A stretch of 40,638 bases of DNA from Chara braunii (taxonomy: Eukaryota; Streptophyta; Charophyceae; Charales; Characeae): positions 1,711,131-1,751,768 of the forward strand of contig BFEA01000118.1 in the NCBI GenBank assembly GCA_003427395.1, written 5' to 3'. Shown one piece after another: positions 1 to 8,789 of this stretch. The stretch's first letter is position 1. Each line of letters starts with the position of its first letter. A program made the position numbers and the translations under genes. Below the pieces are notes generated by a model. The model saw only the letters and a program-made list of their open reading frames with translations. It was not told the origin of the DNA and did no database searches.

Positions 1-69
<69 letters not shown>
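1..69. repeat. (GA)n microsatellite at window edge
   Basis: Uninterrupted GA dinucleotide repeat that runs off the left end of the window, so its full length is unknown. It is followed by a G-rich stretch. GA repeats recur inside both Gypsy-1 long terminal repeats, so this could be a piece of another such element, but the sequence to its right does not resemble those LTRs. Confidence 0.95.
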
Positions 70-72
<3 letters not shown>

Positions 73-556
73 GGGGAGGATGGGGAGGAGGCAATGGGAC
101 ATTTTTCACATCACTCAGAGCTTCCAGCTTCGACATGAGTTCTGAGAACTCCAGCCTGTCTTGGCCCCAACCGATGGTATTTTGCACCCATAACCTTTTG
201 CAGCAGGTACTCATCATGCTTCATCGAAAGCTGGATCTGTGTTATAATACACCACTTTCCTAACCACATGCCATTGGGCTGTAAGATGCTGATCCCCCCT
301 TTAATTTCTGAAAGCTCGAGAATGATGTAGGCAGGCCTGCGCATTCTGCTAAGGCTCTGTCTATCGGTGGGAAGCAGCACATTCTGCCAACAGGAGCCAG
401 TATCCCTCGGAATATGTCATCTCATGCATTAATAGACTGAGACTGGACCTCTTCAACCACATGTGTTTGGTCACCAGATCAGATCCTAGATCCTAGAATG
501 ACTGGGCATTCTTGAGCATCTTAGGACAGTAGTTAGCCCGACACTAAACTGGAAGG
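70..556. other. No gene recognised
   Basis: About 490 bp of mixed sequence between the edge microsatellite and the left Gypsy-1 LTR. The short open frames have no recognisable motif. I see no RNA gene or splice-flanked exon here. Confidence 0.6.
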
Positions 557-1105
557 ATTTCACAGGGCAGACACCCAAAGTTCTGGTTCCAGCATCCCAA
601 ATTGTCCCAGTCCCAGATGGTCCCAGTCCCACCTGTCCCGGGTAGGGTCGTTAACGTCCTCCGTAGGAGGCTGAAACATCGTAGGTCGATGTCGGGCCGG
701 TACGGAAGAGGGAGACCGGTAAAAGTCCAACCGCTACCTGGCAGGAAATGTCCAGGCCCGAAGTCCAATTTTGCAGCAGCATCCCAGGAAAAGTCCGGAA
801 GGTACCGGGCCAGCAAAATTCATGCAGCAGACAGGCAGCGGGCGACCGGTACCGATCAGAAGCAAACCAAGGCCAAGTCAAGCAACTATTAATAGCTGCT
901 ACGGTGCAGCTCACACATTTCATTGCCCTGCGTGAGTTTCGAAAGCGCTGCTGGTTGCTTTTGCGACCTCACAACTTGAGCTGTGCACCAGTGGGCCTGC
1001 TTGGCAGCACACCAGTTAGGGTTGAGGGGAAGGCGGCCACAGCTGTCATAACTGAAGTTGCAATCGAAGTAGAGCGGATGTATCCAGGGTTACGATTTTA
1101 GTAGT

Positions 1106-1181
<76 letters not shown>

Positions 1182-1182
1182 N

Positions 1183-1260
<78 letters not shown>

Positions 1261-1367
1261 GAAGGTAGCCGCAGTGGGGGGATACTTGAGTACCTGCCTC
1301 ATTGAAGTCGTGGTTGCATGCGCCAATGAGCGCTGACTATCTGAACTGCTGCTGGTCAAATTCGTTG
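557..1367 (+). repeat. Left long terminal repeat of Gypsy-1
   Basis: This segment is repeated in direct orientation at about 4164-4909, on the other side of a degenerate gypsy pol region. Similarity starts at a shared ATTTCACAG and runs through the motif GGTCGATGTCGGGCCGGTAC, a GA microsatellite and the sequence GGTTGCATGCGCCAATGAGC. The two copies differ by many substitutions and indels, so the insertion is old. Canonical TG...CA ends, target-site duplications and a primer-binding site could not be identified; edges are good to about 10-20 bp. The copy is longer than its partner mainly because its GA tract is expanded. Confidence 0.75.
1111..1261. repeat. (GA)n microsatellite inside LTR, with N
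   Basis: GA repeat of about 150 bp with a single undetermined base at 1182. The same position in the right LTR carries a much shorter GA tract (4752-4805), so the tract belongs to the LTR and has changed length since insertion. The single N probably marks a contig join, so the true length is uncertain. Confidence 0.9.
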
Positions 1368-1688
1368 ATGACACCCTTGCAATTGTCTTTGAGAGTCCAG
1401 AGGACTGATTCTCTCCTGGAGGAAAGGCTCCTCCCCTTGTGGGGAAGTGGTTCGTGGTTGCCGGCCTACCTGGGGCATGCGTACCCAGTGGAACCCTAGC
1501 CCCGTGAGAAAGACTCGGTTGATCGGATCTTTTGTTGCCTACGTTAGACCAGTGAGCGAGCAACCAAAAGAGGAGAAGGCACCACCTGAAAAAGAGAGTT
1601 AGCTGCGGGAGTTCGACCGACGTGGTAGAAAGGGAAACCGGATCGAGATAGCGTCCGGTAGCAAGACTCCCAAGGGCCCCATTCACTT
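1368..1688 (+). other. Gypsy-1 interior between LTR and RT
   Basis: Interior sequence between the left LTR and the start of reverse transcriptase. There is no recognisable gag, zinc knuckle or protease, and no convincing tRNA-complementary primer-binding site beside the LTR. An intact gypsy element would have well over 1 kb of gag and protease here, so a large internal deletion is likely. Confidence 0.5.
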
Positions 1689-2460
1689 ATGTCTCCCATG
1701 GAATTAGACGAGCTGTGTAGGCAACTGGATGAACTAATCGAAAAAGGGTGGATAAAGCCAAGATCATCACTGTACGGTGTAGTAGTTTTATTCGTGCTAA
1801 AGGAGGGCGAACTGCATATGTGCATTGACTATAGGGGACTCGATGCAGTCACGAACGCTGAACCATTGCTACACATAAATGATCTATTGGACAGGGTGCA
1901 GGGTTGCAAATATTTTTCCAAGACAGATTTGAAGTCGGGGTATCATCAAACAGAGGTAGAGCCCGAAAACCAACACAAGATGACTTTAGAATGCGTTATG
2001 GCCACTACGAGTTCGTAGTCATGCCGTTTGGTCTGACGAACACCCCTGCCTCCTTTCAAAGATTATGAAAAACTGCTTTAGAGAATGGCTTAATAAGTTT
2101 GTAGTTGTATATCTAAACGACTTTCTGATTCTTAGAAAGTCGCTAGAGGAGAATCGACAATACCTTTGTCTAGTTCTAGAATAGTTGCGCACGCTAGTTT
2201 AAGTTAAATCCGAAGTATTGTGAGTGGGCCAAGCGCCAGGTGTTATATCTTGGTCATGTACTTGATGGAGATGGAGTCTGACTGGAAGACAAAAATAGCA
2301 GTTATTAGAGATTGGCCAACCCCACATACGCTTACGGAACTGCGGTTGTTCCTAGGACTGGCCAATTCTTACAGGAAGTTCGTGTGAAACTTCACTTCCA
2401 TCGCTGCACCGTTGTGTAAGTTGCTGCGTAAAGAGACCGTTCAAGAAGTGTAATAGAGTA
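1689..2460 (+). pseudogene. Gypsy-1 reverse transcriptase fragment
   Basis: The frame opening at 1689 reads as the N-terminal half of a Ty3/gypsy reverse transcriptase. It shows the SPMELDELCRQLDELIEKG helix, the CIDYRGLD motif, the [10 protein letters not shown] stretch and [11 protein letters not shown] frameshift near 1990 moves the reading to another frame that continues with [14 protein letters not shown] and PASFQ, followed by a stop. The catalytic motif, normally YLDD, reads YLND (AAC at 2116-2118), so the first aspartate of the pair is lost. Further stops and frameshifts follow up to about 2460. The copy is dead. RNase H cannot be read clearly. Confidence 0.85.
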
Positions 2461-2862
2461 CCCGGTCTTGAAAATTGCCCTTGGCCATTTTATAGTCTGG
2501 GACTTCCTGAGGTGCAGCCTTGTGTAAGTTGCATGATAGCCTTTGCGTCCCAAACAATGAGGAAATTCGTATTTTAATCTTAGGGGAACGCCATGGTACT
2601 AAGGGCCACTTCGGTTGGAGGAAGAAGTACGCTAATCTCCTCCGGTCCTACACGTGTGGTCGGAATGAAACACGACTGTATTGCATACATCCAAGGCTGC
2701 AAAGTGTGCCAGCGGAACAAGAGTTTCACGCAGCCTCCCCTTGGATTGCTAAAACCGTTGCCTATCCCCTCAGGCCCCGGAGACTCCGTGTCTATAGACC
2801 GCATGGACACTAAGGTTAGGAGTAGGAATAGGAAGAGTCAGGTTATGGTTGTTGTTGATAGG

Positions 2863-3149
2863 TTTAGTAAATTTGCTTCCGCTGCCTGCAGAGGCAAAGA
2901 CCGACTTAGTCATTAGGTAATTCTTTAATCATTGGGTTAGGGACTATGGACACCCTCTGACTATAGTCAGTGATAGAGGCACTAGGTTCACAGGCGAGCA
3001 CATTTAGTAAATTTGCTGTTTTTGTTCCGCTGCCTGCAGAGGCAAAGACCAACTTAGTCATTAGGGAATTCTTTAATCATTGCGTTGAGGGCTACGGACA
3101 ACCTCTGACTATAGTCAGTCATAGAGACTCTAGGTTCACAGGCGAGCAC
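2863..3149 (+). repeat. Tandem duplication within Gypsy-1 integrase
   Basis: Two adjacent copies, 2863-3001 and 3003-3149, both starting TTTAGTAAATTTGCT and ending GGCGAGCAC. The second copy has about 9 extra bases (TTTTTGT region near 3018) and scattered substitutions. The first copy may be the damaged one, since the second keeps the longer coding register. Confidence 0.9.
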
Positions 3150-3338
3150 TGGCAGCAGTTAATACGGGGCATGATTGACTATGTCATCAGGCAGTCACCC
3201 AGAGACTAACGGACAGACCAAGCATATGAATAAAGGCGAGCACTGGCAGCAGTTAATGAAAGTCTACTGGGCACAATTGACTATGTCATCAGGCAGTCAC
3301 CCAGAGACTAACAGACAGATTGAGCATATGAATAATAA
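3141..3338 (+). repeat. Second tandem duplication in Gypsy-1 integrase
   Basis: Two adjacent copies, 3141-3234 and 3235-3338, starting GGCGAGCACTGGCAGCAGTT and ending GAGCATATGAATAA or close to it. It overlaps the end of the preceding duplication, so the locus was duplicated twice in steps. The second copy has about 10 extra bases. Confidence 0.9.
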
Positions 3339-3486
3339 GTTGCTTCAGCAAGTGCTGCATATATACATTAGACCTGACCAGCTTGATTATGACGAGCATC
3401 TTCCCAAAGTGGCATGTGCGTACGACAACTCTGTGCATTTGGCCGCATTGCGCACACTGAATGAACTGCACAAAGGTTGGTAACCT

Positions 3487-4102
3487 TTGTGTCCAACAGC
3501 CTGTCTAAATCTGGACCAAGTTCAGAGACTGCCATCTGGTACTAGGGAATTTGCTCTACAATACAAGAAGGATCTTGAACGAGTAACAGAGAACATTCGG
3601 AAGGCCCAACACCAAATGGTAGAGCAGGCTGAAAAACAGTTTGCTGTTGGTGATTTGGTGTCAAGTCCAAAGAGTTCGTCTCGGAGGAGGGGGTATCGCA
3701 GAAATTGCTGCCAGCTTATAGAGAACCATGGCAGATTCTCGATGTCTTTGGCGATGCAGATGGTCCCTCCTATACAGCTGAGATTCCACCGCATCTACAC
3801 ACTTACCTGGTCTTCCATGCTTCTAAAGTTGCTTCCCTGTGTCACCAACGATCAGTTTCCCTCACGAAGATCTATGACACCACCCGGCATGGATGGTGAA
3901 TACGATAGACCGCATTGTTGCAGACGACACATGCAGGACAGGACGCAGAGGGAGACCACAACGGCAGTACAAGGTTAGATTTGCCTACCAAGAACCTGAA
4001 GAAGACTGCTGGTTTACAAGGGATGAACTCACAGAGACTGCCCCGCATGTAGTTTCCTATTATCAGAGGGCACGCAGAGGAGTAAACATTGTAGATCGCT
4101 AA
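3487..4102 (+). pseudogene. Gypsy-1 integrase C-terminus and chromodomain-like tail
   Basis: The first part (3487-3660) carries a typical integrase C-terminal helix and SH3-like start, with KAQHQMVEQAEKQ followed by FAVGDLV. After a frameshift, 3705-3899 continues with QILDVFGDADGPSYTAEIPP and then VFHASKV. The last frame (3893-4102) has QYKVRFAYQEPEEDCWFTRD, which resembles the core of a chromodomain-type tail: a YxVKW-like strand followed by a tryptophan. The aromatic cage is not clearly complete. It ends with a stop about 60 bp before the right LTR. At least two frameshifts divide the region. Confidence 0.75.
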
Positions 4103-4163
4103 AGTTGAGAACTTTCTCGGAGGACCTCGAAATTAGGCTGGCCGCAGTGGCCGGGGTGAAAGA

Positions 4164-4750
4164 ATTTCACAGTGCAGACACTCGAGTCCTGGTTCCAGGG
4201 TCCCAAATTGTCCAGGTCCTAGTTGGGCCCAGTCCCAGATGGTCCCAGTCCCACCTGCCCCAGGAGGTGCGTCCCAGGTAGGGTTGTAGGGTCCTTATGT
4301 CCGTAGGAGGCGGAAACGTCGTAGGTCGACGTCGGGCCGGTACCGAAGAGGCAGACTGGTAAAAGTCCAACCGGTACCCAACAGGAAAAGTCTGGGCCCA
4401 AAGTCCAATCTTGCAGCAGCGTCCCAGGAAAAGTCCGGAAGGTACCAGGCCACCAAAATTCATTCAGCAGACAGGCCACGGACGACCGCCATCGGTCAGA
4501 AGCAAACCAAGGCCAAGTCAAGCAACTATTAATAGCTGCTACAGTGCAGCTCACACCATTTGATTGTCCTGTGTGAGTTGCGGAAGCAATGCTGGTTGCC
4601 TGTGCGACTCACAGCTTGGGTTGCGCACCAGAGGGCCTGCTTGGTGGCACACCAGTTAGGGTTGAGTAAGGAGAAGGTGGCCATAGCTGTCATAGCTGAA
4701 GTTGCAGTTGAAGTGGAGCCGATGTATCGAGGATTACAATCCAAGTAGTA

Positions 4751-4786
<36 letters not shown>

Positions 4787-4909
4787 ATCAAAGAGAGAGA
4801 GAAGAGATGGAGGAGAGAAAGGTAGCCGCAGTAGGAGAGTACCTACCTGTTTGAAGTCGTGGTTGCATGCGCCAATGAGCGCTGGCTATCTGAACTCTGA
4901 ATTCGTTTA
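4164..4909 (+). repeat. Right long terminal repeat of Gypsy-1
   Basis: Direct-repeat partner of the left LTR, with the same order of shared blocks and a GA tract at 4752-4805. It contains an extra TCCAGGTCCTAGTTGGGCCC stretch near 4211 that the left copy lacks. A G-rich stretch just upstream (CCGGGGTGAAAG, near 4151) may be the remains of a polypurine tract. The 3-prime edge is approximate. Confidence 0.75.
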
Positions 4910-5269
4910 ATGCGAATGTTCATTGATTCTGAGTCGCACGGATTTGGTGTTCCATATCTGGCTGTGGTGTGAATCTCTGTGTGAGCTTTCATTCCGCATG
5001 TTGTGTGGAGAGTAAATCTGAGCGGATCATTGCGAAACTGGCCTTAGAGCAAACCACATTTAGCCATGAAGTCAGTCTTATTCCAAATGCCCACCTGCCC
5101 TTACTACCGACGCGAGTTATCAGAATAATTATTCATCGCAAACCATGCCAACTCTGCAAGAGCCAAGGAAAGAGGAAACACGGCAGTGAATCCACTAGAG
5201 GGATTTAACACCCAGGTCTTATTCAGTCTTGTCCACTCACTGGAGATCAGCAGAGGGGCACTACCCTCT

Positions 5270-5314
<45 letters not shown>

Positions 5315-5935
5315 CCCAAATCCTTGAAGTGTAACCCCCTGCTGAGGATTTGAAATGTTCTGAGTGTTTTGTTCTTTTCAATATTGTGTTACCAACTTAC
5401 CATCCTTTTCCATTGTTTTTTGGTATCCATCCAATGCATCCTGAATGTCTATTATTATGTCGTCTGAAACTCAGGGTGTTTCATGCAGCCTGCTTGCAAA
5501 GGGATAACCTGTGCTTTATGCCCTTTCAGTCACTTAGGCGGCTTAGGCCCCAATAAATAATGCATTGGTGGGGAGCTGCAACTGCTGACATCCAGGGGCA
5601 GCATCCCTTTACCCAGGCCGTTTGATAGATACAACTGGCACGGCATCAACAGGACTCTTCAACCTTAGCCAGAAGGTCACCAAATGCCTGCTTTGGTCCT
5701 AGTCTGTCCGTTCTTCAGATGGAAGCTCTGTCATCACCATTGGTTAGAGCAAACCACGAGAGTTCCACGATCGAGTTTGTCAGGGAAGGGGAGGGTGGGG
5801 ACAGGGAGGATCTGCAAAGAAATCAAATCGGGTCAGTTGTCTAAGTTTCCTTGATGTATATCCACTGTTGCCAAATTATTCCTTGATCGAGATGCAAGCC
5901 AGTTCTTCATGTTCTTCAACATCTTCCCGCTTCAG
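4910..5935. other. No gene recognised; contains poly(C) run
   Basis: About 1 kb without a recognisable gene. The only notable structure is the homopolymeric C run at 5273-5311. Open frames here have no family motif. Confidence 0.5.
5273..5311. repeat. Poly(C) run of 39 nt
   Basis: An uninterrupted run of 39 cytosines followed by TCCCCC. On the opposite strand this is a poly(G) tract able to form G-quadruplex structure. Runs this long are often miscounted by sequencing, so the length is uncertain. Confidence 0.9.
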
Positions 5936-6146
5936 GGTGCATCGTTATGTTGAGATTGCCCATATGACCGCCTGTCTTCCCAAGCGAAACATGTTGTCTA
6001 TGAAAACAACGTCTTGGGGGTACTTGACACCTAGCGGGGAAGAGCAGGCTTCCAACAATAGGGCAGATAATTTCCATGGCTTTGAGAAGCACACCACTGT
6101 TGTAGACCGCACTGAAGGGAGCTTGTGGGCATTCAACAAAGAGATG
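5936..6146 (+). CDS. Candidate internal exon, unknown protein
   Basis: An open plus-strand stretch of about 70 codons bounded by a pyrimidine-rich acceptor (CATCTTCCCGCTTCAG, ending 5935) and a possible donor (GATG followed by GTAGTT at 6147). The read-out includes NNRADNFHGFEKHTTVVD. I do not recognise it. Its start phase is 2 and its end phase is 0. The minus strand is also open across most of the same interval, which weakens the coding case. It could be part of an otherwise unseen gene or simply chance. Confidence 0.25.
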
Positions 6147-6432
6147 GTAGTTTGAGCTAGTTTCCGTATTTTTTTTGGGGGATCAGCTTAAGTGGTGATC
6201 ACCATGGCGACACTTCCCTGCTGTTAAGAGTCTTAAGACCCGAATTCCCTACATACAGCCTAGGTGAGAGCTGATGAATCCTGAGGGGGAGGGAAGGGAA
6301 TCCGAACTCCCCTACCCCCACATGCAGAAGCAGTGTCTACTAGCGAGGGATACTATGCTTTTCTCTGGATTCCCTAGTACGAGTGGGTTTCTAATGTTAT
6401 TTCCCTTGTTTTTTTTTTGTTACTCGCTCTCC

Positions 6433-6547
6433 CTGTCCCTCTGTCTGTCTGTCCATCCGCCCGTTCGTCTGTGCGTCCGTCCGTCCGTCTGCCTGTTTGT
6501 CTGTCGCTCTGTCTGTCCGTCCTTCTGTCTGTCTGTCTGTCTGTCCA
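6433..6547. repeat. Imperfect (TCTG)n/(TCCG)n microsatellite
   Basis: About 115 bp of tetranucleotide repeats, mainly CTGT and CCGT units with interruptions. It produces a spurious cysteine- and serine-rich open frame. Confidence 0.9.
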
Positions 6548-6616
6548 TCAGCTGCTTACACTGTAGGTGTTGGCAGGACGGGACTCGTTGTTAACATGTG
6601 ATGTCATGATGTGCAG

Positions 6617-6741
6617 GAATCCAAGACACCAAATTGGAAATTCACTCATGTGACGAGCAGAGCTACCATGCAGTTTTGCAGACAAGGTTTAGCGTGGATG
6701 ATGGCTTTGCTGGTTCTATAGAGCAACAGATGGTGGAGTAA
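6617..6741 (+). CDS. Candidate terminal exon, unknown protein
   Basis: A short frame of about 41 codons begins after a possible acceptor (CATGATGTGCAG, ending 6616) and ends with TAA at 6739-6741. It reads GIQDTKLEIHSCDEQ, then ends GSIEQQMVE; its composition looks like soluble protein rather than repeat. The phase needed at its acceptor (1) does not match the donor of the candidate exon at 5936-6146 (0), so the two need not be linked. No family recognised. Confidence 0.25.
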
Positions 6742-7090
6742 GAATCTCTCTTCTTGCAACCTCTTCTTCTCTTTTCCTTCTACACATGCATGTCTAGCAT
6801 CTTCTTGCCCTCGATTCTTGCAGCCAGTTGGCTGGCTCGTCCTCTCCATGCGGACATTTCTGGACGGTATCTGGCTGTACTTCTGGTCAGATACGTCCTG
6901 GAATATCCGTGTATGCGCACACCCTTACTGTAGGCGTTTCCGCCTGACCCGATGCTTAGTGCCTGCCTGCCTGCAGGCAAGGCCCAGCTTTCCTACCTTC
7001 TCTCTCTCCTTCATGGATTCTATCACTTAGTGTTTTGACGTCCCTAACCTTTTTCCAACATCACCCATGACCACTCTCTGACCTCCTGCT

Positions 7091-7185
7091 GTTTTCACCC
7101 GAATAGTACGCCTGGTCATTATAGCTGTATATGAGGCAACTTTCAGTCTAGATACAGCGATAATGACCGGGTGTGACCCAATACT
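7091..7185 (+). mobile_element. Palindromic MITE-like element, copy 1 (damaged)
   Basis: Starts GTTTTCACCCGAATAG, continues through CCTGGTCATTATAGCTGTAT and AACTTTCAGTCTAGAT, then turns into the reverse complement (ATACAGCGATAATGACCGGG). The left arm matches the better preserved copy at 11713-11820. The right arm end is degraded. It has no coding capacity. Confidence 0.75.
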
Positions 7186-7446
7186 TTCTCCGATCCTTTT
7201 CCTCAGATAGAATCATAGACGTGATACAAGTGATCTAACTTAGTGCTTTCTTCTTTTTTGTTGTTGTTGTTGTTCAGACACTGATCCGTGCAAGGGACCT
7301 TTGCTTCCGCCCGCTTTGTTGCCAATGCATGATGTGGTTTCTGTTCTGAATCCATGCCCACACCCCTGTGCTGGCTCAACCCTTGTGTTCAAGCTACCTG
7401 ATAAGGACAGTTGAAGGGGTTATAATGCTTGATAATTGGCTGATTG

Positions 7447-7500
7447 GATGATTGGATGAATGAATGGATGGATGGATGGATGGATGGATGGATGGATGGA
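7447..7500. repeat. (ATGG)n microsatellite
   Basis: About 54 bp of GGAT/GGAA tetranucleotide repeat, beginning with degenerate units and becoming perfect towards its right end. Confidence 0.95.
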
Positions 7501-7544
7501 ATATTCGGTGCCAAGCAGTTGTTTCCGCCACTGTGTTTCTTGCT

Positions 7545-8400
7545 TCAGCCATAATCTTCGGTAGCAAAGTCTGTGTCCTCGTCTGTGCCTCTCTGCGTCA
7601 TGGCAGTCTTGGTGTCAAAAGCAGGCTTTGTCTGTGGTTTGCTCCCTGACCTGTCTGCTGGCATTACCAAAAACTTTTGTACTGCTGGCTGCGGCTCCTT
7701 TTCAACACCCAGAATGCTGTGTCCTTTTGAGCCTTGAGCAACCCGCAGATGGTCACCGCTATCTGACAGGTGTGATGCTCCAAGCTTCGGTGTTTTAAAT
7801 TGAATCTGCTCGCATAGTCCTCTGATTAGCATCTTCAGCTTTGATACTTCTGGTGAGTCTCGATTTAGCTCCAGAGTTGATGGGTCCCATTGCAACTCCT
7901 CTCTGATTGGTGTCATCGATGTCCCATTCAGTAGATACGTCAGGGTGAAGAGTGTTCGCTCCCCCAGCTCTGATCTGAGCATTCATTGACCAAAGGCGAA
8001 AGGTAACATTCGAGAGCATCAAAGCTGTCTTCCTCTGGTCCAAACTGATGCCGTATCAGGAAGAGGAGGAGGTGTGTCCCACAACTTAGATTGTTACTAC
8101 CATCTTGCCAGAGCTTCTGAGCATCCGTTGACATCATCACCTGCCTTTGTTCGTGGAACAGGATGTTCAAGTGCTGAAGACGAGTTGGACTCTGATCTGT
8201 GAATCGGAGAAGCAATCGCTTCTGCACAACCCGTAGCTGCCTTACTTTTTCCTCTAGCCGGCCAATTGCCAGTCGGAGCTCATCTGCAGCTGAAAGGTGT
8301 TTGTCAATTAGCCAAAAATAGTCCTGAAGTGGAAGCTGCTCATTGAACTTCAATGAGAACCTTTCCTCATTGTTGGAAATCTAATTTTCTGCCAGCTTGT
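7545..8400 (-). CDS. BBS9: BBS9/PTHB1-like protein, C-terminal region (frame-disrupted)
   Basis: BBS9 is a subunit of the BBSome, the coat complex that moves membrane cargo in cilia. The minus-strand frame from 8353 reads [12 protein letters not shown], then a helical stretch ending [11 protein letters not shown] and [10 protein letters not shown]. This matches the conserved C-terminal helical part of BBS9, where PLQEYF...LIDHH, RAIQRRLL.RF and PAPLQHLD occur in the same order. Downstream [10 protein letters not shown] and CYLSPL fit the next helices. Near 7980 the homology moves to another frame ([15 protein letters not shown], then [13 protein letters not shown]), which runs to a stop at 7545-7547. 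This implies a one-base indel. An in-frame TAG also lies just upstream (about 8388). It may be a pseudogene or a real gene with sequence errors. The earlier exons, including the beta-propeller, are not seen. Confidence 0.8.
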
Positions 8401-8514
8401 CATTCTCCTCCTCATCCTTCCCATCTGGTAGAGCACCCTTGCTTGAAGGTGCTGACTCTGACAGCATTTTTATGTGACGTGAATTTTGAAACATCAGATG
8501 ATCATGGTAAAGGA

Positions 8515-8770
8515 AATAAAATTTTATCATCACTGCTTTGATCGAAATACAGCACAAGTCTCCGATTCATCTCTTCAGCAATCAGGGTCATAGCTTCCAG
8601 GCTCCCTGACTGCAGCCAGTATCTTCCCTGAGTACTGCATTCTTAAACACAAGTATGGTACATGTGTGGCCGGAGCAGAACTCAAATGTCATGACATTCG
8701 GCTTCGAAACTTGTGCCATGCCATCCTCAGGAGCAAGTACAGTTTGTCCCAAAGCATCTTCAAAGTTCAA
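8515..8770 (-). CDS. BBS9: BBS9-like protein, upstream block (frame-disrupted)
   Basis: The minus-strand frame from about 8770 reads KPNVMTFEFCSGHTCTILVF, matching the BBS9 segment just before the C-terminal helices (a VMGFHFLGG..ITVLASK-type strand pair). The homology then continues one frame over with QGRYWLQSGSLEAM and AEEMNRRLVLYF, matching the RYRIQS.....L..ELI.RL..YF part of the family. The frame change near 8645 implies a one-base indel. This block lies directly upstream of the PLQDYF block on the same strand, in the correct family order. The stretch between (8400-8515) could be a short intron or a poorly conserved loop. Two or three indels over about 1 kb suggest a decaying copy or poor base accuracy. 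Confidence 0.7.
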
Positions 8771-8789
8771 ATAGTGTCACCGATGACAG

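Larger units (their letters stand above)
2593..3480 (+). pseudogene. Gypsy-1 integrase core fragment, internally duplicated
   Basis: The frame at 2593-2916 contains the zinc-binding C-x2-C part of a gypsy integrase (GCKVCQRNKS), followed by the start of the catalytic core (MVVVDRFSKFA). The core is then broken by two successive local duplications (2863-3149 and 3141-3338). Pieces downstream still show core features: the PLTIVSHRDSRFTGEHW segment resembles the second catalytic aspartate region, and SGSHPETN.Q resembles the glutamate region. The later part (KVACAYDNSVHLA) matches the end of the core. Stops separate the pieces, so no functional integrase is encoded. Confidence 0.8.
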
